Positions 50,396 to 61,319 are shown, counted from the first letter of the stretch. The stretch: DNA of 64,000 nt from Poecilobothrus nobilitatus (GCA_947095535.1 OX352772.1:315342018-315406017), one strand, 5' to 3'. The notes: generated by a model not told the origin, from the letters alone. Translations and numbers: made by a program.

Positions 50396-50560
50396 TCGAT
50401 ATCCCAGCAGGTAAGACCACATAAAATACGTTGTAAACATCTAGTGAATGTGGCTTCAAACCCTACACACGTCGTAAGAATATCTCCTCCTTACAACATT
50501 TAATGCAAAAAAAAAGGTTGTGATATTCCTTTGTCACATTTATGTGGCAGTGAAGTAAAC
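50396..50560 (+). mobile_element. tRNA-derived SINE (copy 4), diverged
   Basis: CCCAGCAGGTAAGA (A-box region), CACATAAAATACGTTGTAAA, GAATGTGGCTTCAAACCCTA (decayed B box), CACGTCGTAAG with its CTTACAAC partner, and CACATTTATGTGGCAG follow the family order. The first bases of the head are degraded. Confidence 0.75.
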
Positions 50561-50794
50561 AAAAAATATAATATATGTAAACTGTATTTTATACAAAATA
50601 TGTCCAGAATTTTATATACCGGCAACTACCAGAAGGCATGGTTCGATCACAAACAAAAGTTATTACTTATAGACGCATATAGGACGTATATGTTGTTTTA
50701 AAAATATAGAGTGTTATTTTAGAGGCGCAGAACTTTAAATTGGCAACACTGTTTTCTGTCACAACTGTCACTGTATTCAATTTTCTGTGTTTTT

Positions 50795-50857
50795 TTGCAA
50801 ATTCATAAAGAATAGATTCATTAGTTTGGTTTGCAAATTCATAAAGAATAGATTCAT
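50795..50857 (+). repeat. 27-bp direct duplication in the mariner 5' part
   Basis: A segment containing GCAAATTCATAAAGAATAGA is present at 50795-50821 and 50831-50857, at or near the internal deletion of the transposon. Confidence 0.9.
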
Positions 50858-50891
50858 GCCGAATTTTGGAAAACATGGTTCAATTCAATAA

Positions 50892-51490
50892 TTTCATTTG
50901 AAAATTTTGTTCCGTGATCGAGCACACTTTTGGTTAAATGGCTATGTTGATAAACAGAATTGCTACATTTGGAGTGATAATAATCCACAAACCATTAACG
51001 AAACACCAATATATCCAGAAAAAGATAGAGTTTTGTGCATTCTATGGGCCGGTGAAACAGTTGGTCCATATATCTTTAAAAATGATGGTCAGAAAGTTAT
51101 AGTCAACGGTGACCAGTACAGAGATATGATTAATAACTTTTTCGTGCCTCTATTGGAAATCATTAATTTACAGACATGTGGTTTCAGCAGAACCGCGCCA
51201 CATGCCACATAGCGCAAAACAGAATTAATTTTCTGAAAGAAAAATTTGACGAAAGGTTAATTTCACGAAATGGACCTGTTAACTGGCCACCTCGTACGTG
51301 CGATTTGACGCCATTAGATTATTTTCTGTGGGAATATGTAAAAACGCATGTCCACGCCGATAAATTAGAAACAATTAAGCACTTGGCAGACAATATTCGA
51401 AGCTTTATTGCCGAAATACAGCCTGATTTACTGCGAAGAGTTTGTGAAAATAGGACTTCCAGATTGGCCACATGCCTGAAATCATATTAA
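50892..51490 (+). pseudogene. DD41D mariner transposase, catalytic domain remnant
   Basis: Two overlapping frames (50892-51212 and 51176-51490) joined by a frameshift near 51176 encode RDRAHFWLNGYVDKQNCYIW, WAGETVGPYIFKN, NGDQYRDMI, MWFQQNRATCH and CDLTPLDYFLWEYVK. The first catalytic Asp is kept (50916-50918) and so is the third (51317-51319). The second, expected in QQD, is Asn (AAC, 51191-51193). The spacing between second and third is 41 residues, the DD41D (rosa-like) signature rather than DD34D mariner. An in-frame stop precedes the fragment at 50889. Confidence 0.88.
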
Positions 51491-51761
51491 AAAATTAATG
51501 TTATAAAATTATCTGTCAAAATTTAATAGATATTAAAAAGATTTTCTGTATTATTTTATTTCAACTTAAAGTTTACCGCCTCTAAAAAAACACCCTATTT
51601 TTTGGATTATTTGAATTTTATGACTGCTAGTTCAAATTTTTGAAGAAATGCACATACTAAATCACCTCACTTTTCTATACTGATCTGGTATATATCATAC
51701 ATACTTATGGGTATATATCTATCATGCCTCAGTTCCATATGTAAAGCAAATGGAGGATTAA

Positions 51762-51973
51762 TTTTTTTTTTTAGTGCGTTTCGTGCCACATAAATTTAAC
51801 AAGGAAATTACATAGCCTTTCCTGTAAAAATTTGGAATAAGAAATTACACAGGCGTATCTGTAAATGTCGTAAGGGGAAATACTCTTACGACCTGTGTGG
51901 AATTCGAACCCACACTTCCTTGGTATTTACAGCGTATTTTATACCCTTTTACCTACTAGGCCACTCAGGCCCT
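51762..51973 (-). mobile_element. tRNA-derived SINE (copy 5), full length with internal duplication
   Basis: The minus strand reads AGGGCCTGAGTGGCCTAGTA, CGCTGTAAATACC, AGTGTGGGTTCGAATTCCAC (B box), GTCGTAAGAG with CTTACGAC, then ACGCCTGTGTAATTTCTTAT. A second, similar AGGCTATGTAATTTCC segment follows, so part of the tail is duplicated (about 51811-51853). The 3' tail ends in poly-A (poly-T at 51762-51772 on the plus strand). Confidence 0.8.
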
Positions 51974-52880
51974 AGGTAAACTTTTAATATATCTATGAAA
52001 CATCTTTCGAATAGGTATAAAAACTTAAATCCGATTTTCTTTATATTTGATTTTTAAATTTCGTTATGGGCGCAAAATCAACGTAATATTTTAATAAGAT
52101 CTTAATTAATATTTAAATAAAAGCGTTTTTAATTTAAAATAAAAAATAAAACCATTTCTTAATTCATATTTATTTTTTAATTATATATACTCGTATATCC
52201 AATTTCCATATTTTCACTAATTATTAAAAATCATATTTTTGTAAAACAATTAGTGTAAAACATATAAAAAGAAGATATTTATAAAATATTTAAATTAAAA
52301 ATGTAAAATTACTGATAAAACGTCATTGTGAATTTTCCGTTCCATTTTTAAGTAAATTCCTATATTAATAAAACTGATTTTAATATTCAGATTTTTTTTA
52401 TTTTCCCAAAAAAGATAAATTTTATAAAATGCGTCAAAATATTTTTTATTATTTTAATGTTAATTATTTATATACAGTAATTTTGACTTGCGGAATTTTT
52501 TAATAATATTTTCAATATATTTATTGATATAAAAATATTTTAATACCGGAGTAATTTATTAACACTTTAACGTGAAGTTTCGTTTTGTAAGCTATTTTGT
52601 AATTTCAGTACATCAGATTTTGTTGTATAATTTGATATTGCGGTACAACTTTTTACCATCTCGAATGTGATACCAGTCTATTCCTAAAAGTTTATATTGA
52701 TTATATGTATAATATATTCCAAAAGCAGAAGAACAGTTTTTAAACTTTTTCCTACAATTTCCACAATTTTAATAATATTTCTAGAATATATTTAATCTTA
52801 ATATATTTCTATCCTTTTATATTGAAGACATCCTGATATTTTGTTTAAAAACAAAAATCATTTGCTGCGATTTGATTGAT
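51974..52880. other. AT-rich DNA, nothing recognised
   Basis: No frame, RNA gene or repeat was recognised. Confidence 0.6.
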
Positions 52881-52885
52881 TCATA

Positions 52886-52958
52886 TGGCCAATGTTCTAG
52901 TAGTTAAGATACCGACCTTTCATTCGAAAAATATGAGATTTAAAACCCGATTGTGTTA
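52886..52958 (+). pseudogene. tRNA-like sequence (Glu-TTC-like), decayed
   Basis: TAGTAGTTAAGATACCGACC resembles a tRNA D-arm and anticodon stem. The loop CTTTCAT gives anticodon TTC, and GATTTAAAACCC sits where the B box would be but deviates from GGTTCGAATCC. It is not a functional tRNA. It may be a tRNA pseudogene or the head of a different SINE. Confidence 0.35.
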
Positions 52959-54000
52959 ATTTATGTTTTTCTTATGATATATAATTAATAGAATATAATT
53001 AAATAAGAAATAAGTATAAGTATAAAAAGTAAGTAAATAATTTAATGTCATAGCGTAATAAATATAATAAAAATAAATAAAATAATTATTGTATTAGATA
53101 ATAGATGGCGCACAAAGAAAAAAAAAATCCGTTTCATATTAGATAGCTACAGCTGTGCTACAGTTGAATAATCAACAACTTATTGAAATTAATAATCTCT
53201 GAAACTGGAGCTTGTTTAAATATGAATAACAAAAGAGTTTTTGGATGCTGCATCGAGCTGACTAAATTTCCATAAAACCATTTTGGTTAATTTATGTTAA
53301 AAATTACTAAAGAGAAGTTTTTAACACTTTTATATTTGTGCGCTTCAAAATTTCCAACCATTCTATAAAAGAATCAAATACATACGCCTTTAAGGGGTTA
53401 AATACCTTTTTTTTTTTTTGGTTTATTATTGTTTTAAACAGACATCGTACTTCACCTTATTGTGGATTTAATATTAAAATAAAGATTTAAATAATAAAAA
53501 TAATTTATTGTTTAATTAATGGATTTTGGATTACAAAGCGTAAAAGGAAATCGTTGATTCGATTGCAAAAAAAAAAATAAAAAGGTCATATAATATTTAA
53601 ATATTTGTCTACAAGAATAACGGTAAAGATATCAAAAATGGTTTAATGGATAATATAATAATTTTAAAAGGCAGTGCAAAATATCTTTTAAAGAAATAAT
53701 TATACCATGATGGAAGGCCAATATTTCAAAGGTTGATCTCTTTAATAGAATATTATAAAAAGCAATTCGTTGTATAATATTTTTGGAAACTGCAAATTTT
53801 TCTATCATTACAAATTTAATTTAAGCTGAATGATATTAATTTAAGTTTTTTTTTAAAACTGTTTAAAGATATTTTATATTTTTAGAGAGTCATTAAAGAT
53901 GGAAATATTTTTTGTTACATATAAAAAATTCGACTGTAAAATTTTCAGGCCCAAATTCAAAAAATGTTTATTTCAATTAGAAATTCTTTGGTTTTTTATG
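52959..54000. other. AT-rich DNA, nothing recognised
   Basis: No supported frame, repeat family or RNA gene. Confidence 0.6.
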
Positions 54001-54853
54001 TATGTAAGACCAATGGTTTTAAAGGCGCTCATTTTTAAAAAGGCAATAAAATTAGCATTTTAGACTACTTTCGCCATATTACTTAGATAATTCTGTCTTT
54101 CTACTTTTACTTGCATCACATATATCAAATTTGTCTTAGAAATTTTTATGTAACGGAAAATTAAGGTAAACCAAAGGATACTTTCACTTTACTTTTATTT
54201 AATAATTAAGAAAAGTCATTAACATATGCCAAAATATAATATTCGACCTTTAATATTATGTTTGTCTTTCTTGCGACAAATTTGCGTAGGGGTTCAAGTG
54301 AAAGAATAGAGAGAAAAAAGTGTCTAAAAATTGAAAATTTTCGGTTTTTGATCCTTAATAGCTCAGAGAAAATAGCTTATTGAGCACTCTAATAGTTTAA
54401 TCAGGTGGAAGTACAAAAATCTTTTCTGGGACTAAATCAAAAATCTTCCTTTTCTCAAAATTTCAAGGCCTGATATGTTCCACAAATACTAAAAAACCAA
54501 AATCTTGCAAAATATTGTTATCACATAACGATAAATTTACATACTAAATTAAAAATAATATAATTATTATATTGATTTACTTGTTTAACGCTTTTAAATT
54601 GAAAAAATATTAATCAGATCTTAAGATATAAACATTTGAAATCAGGGCTATTTCCAACTTTGAATAGTTTTATAATAGATGAGGCTCTATAAAAAATTTA
54701 TTTCTCAAGATTAATTTTTTAATGAAAACTATGGTTTAAATTTTATTGCTCTATATTAAAGGGTTGAGAGCTTTTGTAAACACACGGACGGATGGACGGA
54801 CGGAAAGACTAAAATTAAATTTGAATTTTTTGGAAAATGTAGCAAAAAGTAAT
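54001..54853 (-). mobile_element. old family C repeat
   Basis: Left end has CCAATGGTTTTAAAGGCGCT (decayed 3' terminus). The core has CACATAACGATAAATTTACA, and the right end has CACACGGACGGATGGACGGA with TTTTTGGAAAATGTAGCAAA in place of the 5' hairpin. Strongly diverged, so an old insertion. Confidence 0.7.
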
Positions 54854-55350
54854 TTTATCAATAATATACTTACACAAAAGTTGTAATTAATCTTGTATAA
54901 TATTGATTCATTTCAATAAAATTATTTATGAAAATATTTTTAATAATAATTTTTATCAATAATAATAAAAAATTAATTAAATCTGTTTACAATATACATA
55001 ATACTTATACAAAAGTAAAATCTGTATAGGATTTAAAATTAATCATAATTTTTTTTTATGTAAGATAATTTTTCCTATTTATTAAACATTTTTCAATAAA
55101 ATATACAAACCTAAGAACAGCATCCGTAACGAGTCATAACAATAAGTATTTTGAAGTATAAGGTAAAGGTACAGGGTAACATAGGAATGGTATACGGGTA
55201 CACCAAAATATTTATTATCTAGCTTAGTAGACTATGCAGTTGTCTGTATGGATTTAAAATAAAAGTAAAGGAAATGTTAAGTCTTTACAGCTCCTTTAAT
55301 ATAGCCGTTGATTAGGGGATGAAAATTTTGATAAGTAACTGAGAGAAAAA
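54854..55350. other. AT-rich DNA, nothing recognised
   Basis: No frame, RNA gene or repeat was recognised. Confidence 0.6.
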
Positions 55351-55690
55351 TAGCATGTACACGAATAATCTTGGGGTTGTTCATTCCCTAAAAAAAGGTG
55401 TGATAAGAGAAAACAAGATTTACAACCCAAGAGAACAAATTATCAAGGAAAATGACTGGATCAAAGTTTTATGGGTACTCACTTACACACATAGCAAGAA
55501 CAATGTTCAAATCACCTCAACACTCACAAATATAGTTTTGTGGAACCTGCAAACAAGTTGCAACTTCAGCAACCACCATCTAACAATTAGACAAATCGCC
55601 CAAAACCAACAAAGAAGAGTTATAAACAAAAATACTCTAAAGCAAACAAAAGAGGCACAAAGCAAACCAACAAACGGATTTAGTTGAAAT
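55351..55690. other. C/A-rich, T-poor island, origin unknown
   Basis: The + strand is C- and A-rich and T-poor compared with its surroundings. It has a 110-codon frame (55355-55687; Asn/Gln/Thr-rich, for example RQIAQNQQRRVINK) and an overlapping antisense frame of 78 codons. No domain or splice signal was recognised. It could be a fragment of a transcribed region or a transposon part. Confidence 0.3.
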
Positions 55691-56730
55691 TTTATAATAT
55701 TTACTTTATTTATCAAAGAACGATTTGGACAAAAAAAAACCATATTTGCTACAGCTCTTCCTTCACAGATTTGAACAAGTCAATCAATAATCAATATCAA
55801 TATAATATCAAGTTGTCACAGTGTCTTAATTTCTTTTTTGTTAGAATTAAGTATTCACAACTTCATATAACGCCATTATGTCTGTAATAGAAAACTGTTT
55901 TTGGAAATTTTGGAATATTTAATGATTCCTTCATTGAAAATACTAGGAACATGCTAAGCCATACTAAACCCTGACAAATATAAAGCATATTATATATTTT
56001 TTTATTTTAGACCTCTAGAATATAATAACCAGAGGAATTTAGTGTTTCTGTAGAATCTAGAAATTTATACTCTACACATTTTTAAAATATAAATTTTAAT
56101 ATTTAGCTTTTTCAAGGATACGCTTTCAGATTATATGTTTTTAATGGTTCTTATGTTAGTACATATGTATGTGAATAACGAAATCCTTGTTGTATTATAT
56201 AATAATATATACAAATTTTATAAAATCATTTAATACAGGTACATACTTAAAAACAACACCAGAAACATGTGATATTATATTTTATACAGCAACACAAGCA
56301 TCATATAGTTCTTTAAAATAAGACCTAGTTCTATTCAGAGCAAAATAAAATAAAAAATAGAAAAAATTCAAAAACAATTTTAATACCACTTTGTGGCAAA
56401 ATAATTGTACTTGAAATCATTCACTTCTTTTTCTTTACCTTTTTTTTGTTTTGAAATTTTTAACTTTATAAAGAAAACTACAAGAGGAAAGCAATTAAAA
56501 TTTATTTTTAATGGTATATCGTAGGTACATATTCAAACTTGTTAAAAGTTTTTTTCAAAAAAAAAGAAAAATCTTGTGAAAAAAAAAAATTTAATACAGG
56601 TATATTCTAATGCACAAAAAATGTACACAGAAAAGATATCTAGAGGAAATAATTTAATTAAATACCTACTAAAAATTATTTTTGAAAAACAATGTTCAAA
56701 GGAATACAACTATTGAATTTCCTTTTATGT
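55691..56730. other. AT-rich DNA, nothing recognised
   Basis: Only short low-complexity frames are seen. Confidence 0.6.
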
Positions 56731-56743
56731 TTAACTTTTTGTC

Positions 56744-57010
56744 TTGAAGCAAGGACGTAAAGTAAGAAATTTACAATTGTTTTTTTTTCTAAGGAAAGTG
56801 GGAATCTTCCAAAAACACCAAGGATTTCCCCTTGGTAGTGTCAGATTCTTACAGACTAAACCCACCGCCCTCTTTAGCCAATATAATGGAATGCAACGCT
56901 TACCTACTAATGCAGTATATTGGCTAGGAAGTAGAGATAGAAAATATAATTCGGAAACATTAAATTGGCAGTGGGACTCAAATATTTTGCTCTCCAAAAT
57001 TCTACTTTAA
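56744..57010 (+). CDS. possible coding fragment, weakly C-type-lectin-like
   Basis: An 88-codon open frame in a GC-richer island. The part NAVYWLGSRDRKYNSETLNW followed by QW resembles the YW(I/L)G..D......W.W pattern of C-type lectin domains. Upstream, CAATTGTTTTTTTTCTAAG near 56776-56794 could be a splice acceptor, which would make this a single exon or exon fragment. No good donor site was found, no conserved Cys pattern is visible, and the opposite strand is open over the same region (56731-56997). Secretory or lectin function is not shown. It may also be a decayed transposon piece or chance. Confidence 0.25.
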   Translation: MKQGRKVRNLQLFFFLRKVGIFQKHQGFPLGSVRFLQTKPTALFSQYNGMQRLPTNAVYWLGSRDRKYNSETLNWQWDSNILLSKILL

Positions 57011-57480
57011 ATAAGAAATGTGAAACAGCTTCAACAGATCTCTCTGACCAAGTGACTGAGGAAGTGCGGCTTTAAATTCTAAAAGTTTCAAATATTGTTC
57101 ATTTTTGTATAATTTGGTGCTTTTATATCTGAGTCAGAATGACAAAATATAATATTTTAACTACATAAGAATCTGGAAACCAGTTTAAATTGACGATCAA
57201 TGTATTGTTCACTGTGTCGACTCTATAATACCTATCTCTAGTTATACTACGCATATCTAGAGACAAGTGCAAATTTGTAATTTAATTTTAAAATTTATAA
57301 TGAACTTAAATCTATACCAACAAAAACCACATTACCTGGTAGTCAGTATAATGGGCTAATTACCGTAATCGCAAAGTAGGATAATGACTGAGGAGTAGGT
57401 TAAAGAATGGAAAGGGAATAACTAAGAGGAATTTTGAACTTAAATTGTAGCAGTGGGATTTCAGATATCTGACTTCACTA
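57011..57480. other. unique-looking DNA of moderate composition, no gene seen
   Basis: Slightly less AT-rich than average; no frame or repeat was recognised. Confidence 0.5.
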
Positions 57481-57890
57481 TAAAAACTGAAATATCTTTA
57501 TATAAATTTTGGAGTTGTATTTACAGCTACCCAATCTATTCCGATAGAGAAACCAAGTATTATAGAAGTTGTTGGCATGAAACTAGAATTATTTTCATAA
57601 AATATCACATACCCAGTTTGGACAATGGACAATACGTCATTATTTTTATATAAAGAAAGAATTTGTATGGCACTCAAACCCACCAGTTAAAATAGTTTGA
57701 TTTCAATAGTGGCACTAACAATTTTACAAAGGTGAAATGATAAAATTTCAGAATCCTATAGCTTTATTATTTTTTGAGTTTATAGGGCAGATGAAATGAT
57801 TGAAGCGACTCAGATATCTCGTTTTTTTTAAGGTGTTCCAAACGTAATGTTAAATGTATCATACTCTTAGAACTACGTACGTAACTATAA
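57481..57890 (-). mobile_element. degenerate family B (INE-1-like) copy
   Basis: GGAGTTGTATTTACAGCTAC, AGAAGTTGTTGGCATGAAAC, AGTGGCACTAACAATTTTAC, TTATTATTTTTTGAGTTTAT and TTAAGGTGTTCCAAACGTAA follow the element in reverse. They match the 259-bp unit, the ACAATTTTGC segment, the ACTCAAAAAATAAAGG segment and the GTAACACCTTAA head. Only about one unit survives and the GTCC run is gone. Confidence 0.65.
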
Positions 57891-58178
57891 ATACGACAAC
57901 TACGCAAACAAATTTAAAATCCAGTTATAACTGGATTACAAATGGTAATTGTAAAGGTAAATTCAGTTATTAAGACTATAGCCTATACGTAAAGCTTAAC
58001 AAAATTTTGTATAATAAATTATAATAATTTCAATTGTGATTAATATAAATAAATAAAACAAAATAAAAAAAATCCATTTGCAATCCATTGTAAATATTGT
58101 GATGCTATAATTAGAACATATTTCATACAAATGCAAAAAAAGAAATTATTGGATTATTTAAAAATAAAAAAAAAAAAA
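57891..58178. other. AT-rich spacer
   Basis: Nothing recognised. Confidence 0.6.
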
Positions 58179-58925
58179 GTAGAATGTAAATCCAAAAGAT
58201 TTTAAAGACGCACATTTTCCAAAACATAAAAACAGTTTAGAATACTGTGATGTAACCTAAATTTGTAAATTTCTTTAGGATTTTATAATAAAGAAAAATT
58301 GAGAGACACTTCTTCAACTTTAAGAAAACATTACATAGTTAAAAACAAGGACTTAACACTTGCAAAAAATAATGTTGGAGTTTTAGTTTTTGCACTTTAC
58401 TTCGGAAAAATGTGTACAGGTGCCTGAGTTACAAGTGTCTAATAATAGAGGATATTTAATTTTTGAGCTCTAAAACCTCTTAAACGGGCCTGTGACAATT
58501 GGCCTAAAGCCATTTCGCAAAAAGATATTTCGCCTAATGATTTGTTGCAAAATGCTTTTTCAGACACTTCACAAAAATACTTTTAATAAACTAATATTTA
58601 ATAAACAAACTTTTTTATAATAAATATTTATTAAAGAAAGTTCATATAGTATTTAAATTTCTGTATATTCTGTATCTGTAGGTACATTTATGTATACAAG
58701 TATATATGTTAAATGAAAGAACAAAATATATAAAATAATGCACGTTAAAAATAAGTTTATATGTATATTTATATAAATATAAATAGTTTTTTTTATCATA
58801 ATATATTATTAGGGTCTCCGAAGTTTTATAAACAGACGGACGAGCGAACAAATAGACACACAGAGTAAAACTAATAAGGATATTTTTAAATTTTTTTTTT
58901 TTTTTGAAAAATGTCCATAAAAATA
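58179..58925 (-). mobile_element. family C repeat with a replaced or inserted middle
   Basis: The left part (58179-58488) follows the 3' end and second half of the core. The right part (about 58815-58925) follows the 5' end (AAACAGACGGACGAGC, GAGTAAAACTAATA). The segment between, about 58489-58814, is unrelated to family C and starts with TTCGCC-type short repeats (see the repeat entry). Confidence 0.7.
58490..58600. repeat. degenerate CATTTCGC/TTTCGCCTAA short repeats
   Basis: AAAGCCATTTCGCAAAAAGA, TATTTCGCCTAATGATTTG and TTGCAAAATGC are variants of one 15-20 bp word. Together they look like a decayed minisatellite placed inside the family C repeat. Confidence 0.5.
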
Positions 58926-59649
58926 AGATTTACATGTAATAACTTAAAATCCTTTCGTTTGTAAGTGACTTTGTTTTTATCTTCGGGTTTTTTTTACGAT
59001 TTAAAATTTATATGTATATATTTTTACCTTGTATTGCTATCAAATTCTTTGTTTGTTTATTTTTACCTTATTCAGATCTTTACTTTTCATTCCAGATCTG
59101 TGTTTTACCATATATTAGTGTAAAGTGACTCTAACGTATAAAAGTAAATAAGCTATAAAATTTTTAGACTAAAAGAAAAAGTTCTAAGCATATACAAGAA
59201 AATAAAGACGTAAAACAAAAAGTGCGATATGTAAAACAAAAAACACACGTTTATGAAAAAGTGTTGCTCTATCCACGGGTACAGAATGGAAATGATACAA
59301 AATATTTTCAATTTTTGGTTTTTTTTTTCTTAGACTTTGTTGACTTTTAGTTATTTTAACAATATTTTCACGTAAAACATATATGACCATCAAACGTGAC
59401 AAAATTTTAAAAGTTGTCCATGAATTTTTTTTTTTTTATCCTCACTTTCGTTCATCCTTTTTTTTTCTATTTTTCTGTTTTGCATTTTGTTTTTTATTTA
59501 AACATATTCTTCAATTTATTTCTATGGATTATCATTTAAATGAATATTGCAATAGAAAATATTTAAGTAAATAATATTAAAACAATTTCAAAAAGAACTA
59601 GACAAAAACATAAAAATTTTGGGACGAATAAATAAAACGAAAAAAAAAA
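58926..59649. other. AT-rich DNA, no supported gene
   Basis: Poly-T-driven frames at 59184-59574 have no domain. Nothing else was recognised. Confidence 0.6.
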
Positions 59650-59773
59650 CAAGGCAGAATGTAAACCAACGGTATTTAAACGCGCACGTTTTCCAAAAGA
59701 TAATACAAAATGTTTAGAATTGAGACTTGCACCAAAATTTGAAAATTTTCTTAGAATTTCATATAATAAGAAA
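59650..59773 (-). mobile_element. extra 3' terminus of a family C repeat, in tandem
   Basis: A 124-bp copy of the family C 3' end only: the GTGCGCGTTT segment, the ACCGTTGGTTT hairpin and CATTCTGCCTTGTTTTTTT. It directly continues the complete element at 59774-60557, so two 3' termini follow each other head to tail. Confidence 0.85.
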
Positions 59774-60557
59774 CAAGGTAGAATGTAAACCAACGGTTTT
59801 TAAAAGCGCACATTTCCAAAAGATAATAAAAACTGTTTAGAATTGTAACTTGCATAAAAATTTGAAAATTTAAGATATTTTTTGTAATAAGAAAATATCT
59901 GACGACTTTTCTGAAATTTTGAGGGGCTGTAAGTCCAGAACCCTATAAATCTAAGAAAAACTGTTAACACACGTAAAAACATATTACTGGAGCTTTAATT
60001 TTTATGTCTTTTCGAAGAAAAATATGTACAGGTACTTAAGTTACAGGTGCCTAAAAATAGAAAATTTTCAATTTTTCAGCCCTAATCCTCTTAAACAGAG
60101 GGTGGTACAAAAAAATTTTCTGAGGAAACTTATACTAAAAGTTACTCCGCCACGCAGTCCCTTTTTGAAAGCGTGCCGGATTTATGAAGGATGAAAAATC
60201 ATGCAAAATTTGGTTTTCACATAACGGTAAATTCAAATACTAAATTAAAAAATAAAATTGTATAATTTTGATATTGATTTATAATGATAAAAAAAAAGTC
60301 CTGTCGAATGGCGTTTTTAAATGGAAAAAATGTTAAGGTGAACCTGGGATATGCACAATTAAAAATAGGGGTTTTCAAAGTTTGAAAGGCTGTAGCTGCG
60401 TAATTGATGAACTACATGAAACATTTGTTTTGTAACATTAATTTTTTATGAAATTTACCTTTAACGGTAGATAAACGGATGGACGGAGGGACGAATAGAC
60501 AGAGTGAAACTAATAGGCACATTTTTCCAAAAAATTTTTTTGAAAACGTACTAAAAA
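59774..60557 (-). mobile_element. family C Helentron-like repeat, complete single-unit copy
   Basis: On the minus strand it starts TTTTTTAGTACGTTTTC with the hairpin closed by GGAAAAATGTGC (60517-60551), then GTTTCACTCTGTC and GTCCCTCCGTCCATCCG. It carries one core and ends with GGAAATGTGCGC, the AAACCGTTGGTTT hairpin and CATTCTACCTTG. About 0.78 kb. Frames at 59563-59982 are shadows. Confidence 0.88.
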
Positions 60558-61300
60558 ACAAAAAAAAAATTAAAAATAATTTAGTTATTATTATTTTTTA
60601 TTGTTATTTACTAGAAATGAATTGGAATGAATTAATTATGAATATTAATTAACATTTAATTAGATTTAGGATTGGGTTCGACTATTATGGACCAAAATAT
60701 ACTACTCACTGAAAAAAAAAATTATTTTTGTATGTAAAAACAAAATAAATTATCATAATTATATTCGTATTCTGAAAGCTTAATTTTTCTTTAGTAGAGT
60801 AACCTTTAATTTTTTTTTGTCTATATCTTTTGAATGGAATTTTTTTAGGTCCTGAAAAAATAAAAACAAACAAAAAGGTACATTCAATAGGTATTTAGCA
60901 TAAATAAAATGATATTTAGTATTTTATCTTCATTTTATTTTTTTTTTGGTTTAATTGTGGGTCTATAATTATTTATTCAAATTCCTAGACCACAGTTAAT
61001 CACAAACACATGTATGAATATACATAATACTTTTATGAAAAGTAGATTCCATTGATTAAATTTGATATTAAAGATTAAAAGAAAAAATGTTATCGTTTAT
61101 TCAATCGTTATTTAAAAAAATTTATTTTTTACTTATTTTAGATTTTAAAAGGAGAAAAAGGAAAGATTGAAACAGTGAAAGAAATCAACATATTGTTTAC
61201 AAATATTTTGATGGTCATAGTGGCCATTACCAAGTATAGTTTGTAATAAACGTAACAATCTTGATAATGATATAAACTATGATAAGTAATAACATCTAAA
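60558..61300. other. AT-rich DNA, nothing recognised
   Basis: No supported frame, RNA gene or repeat family. Confidence 0.6.
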
Positions 61301-61319
61301 TTCTTTTAGACTCATAATT

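Larger units (their letters stand above)
50709..51595 (+). mobile_element. internally deleted mariner-like transposon (DD41D type)
   Basis: Terminal inverted repeats of 33 bp (50709-50741 and 51563-51595; 27 of 33 match, sharing GTGTT.TTTTAGAGGCG and AACTTTAA) are flanked on both sides by TA (50707-50708, 51596-51597), the usual mariner target duplication. The 887-bp element is shorter than a full mariner of about 1.3 kb. The 5' third, encoding the DNA-binding domain, is gone. The remaining sequence encodes the catalytic part of a transposase in two frames. It cannot make active enzyme but keeps both ends. Confidence 0.9.
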
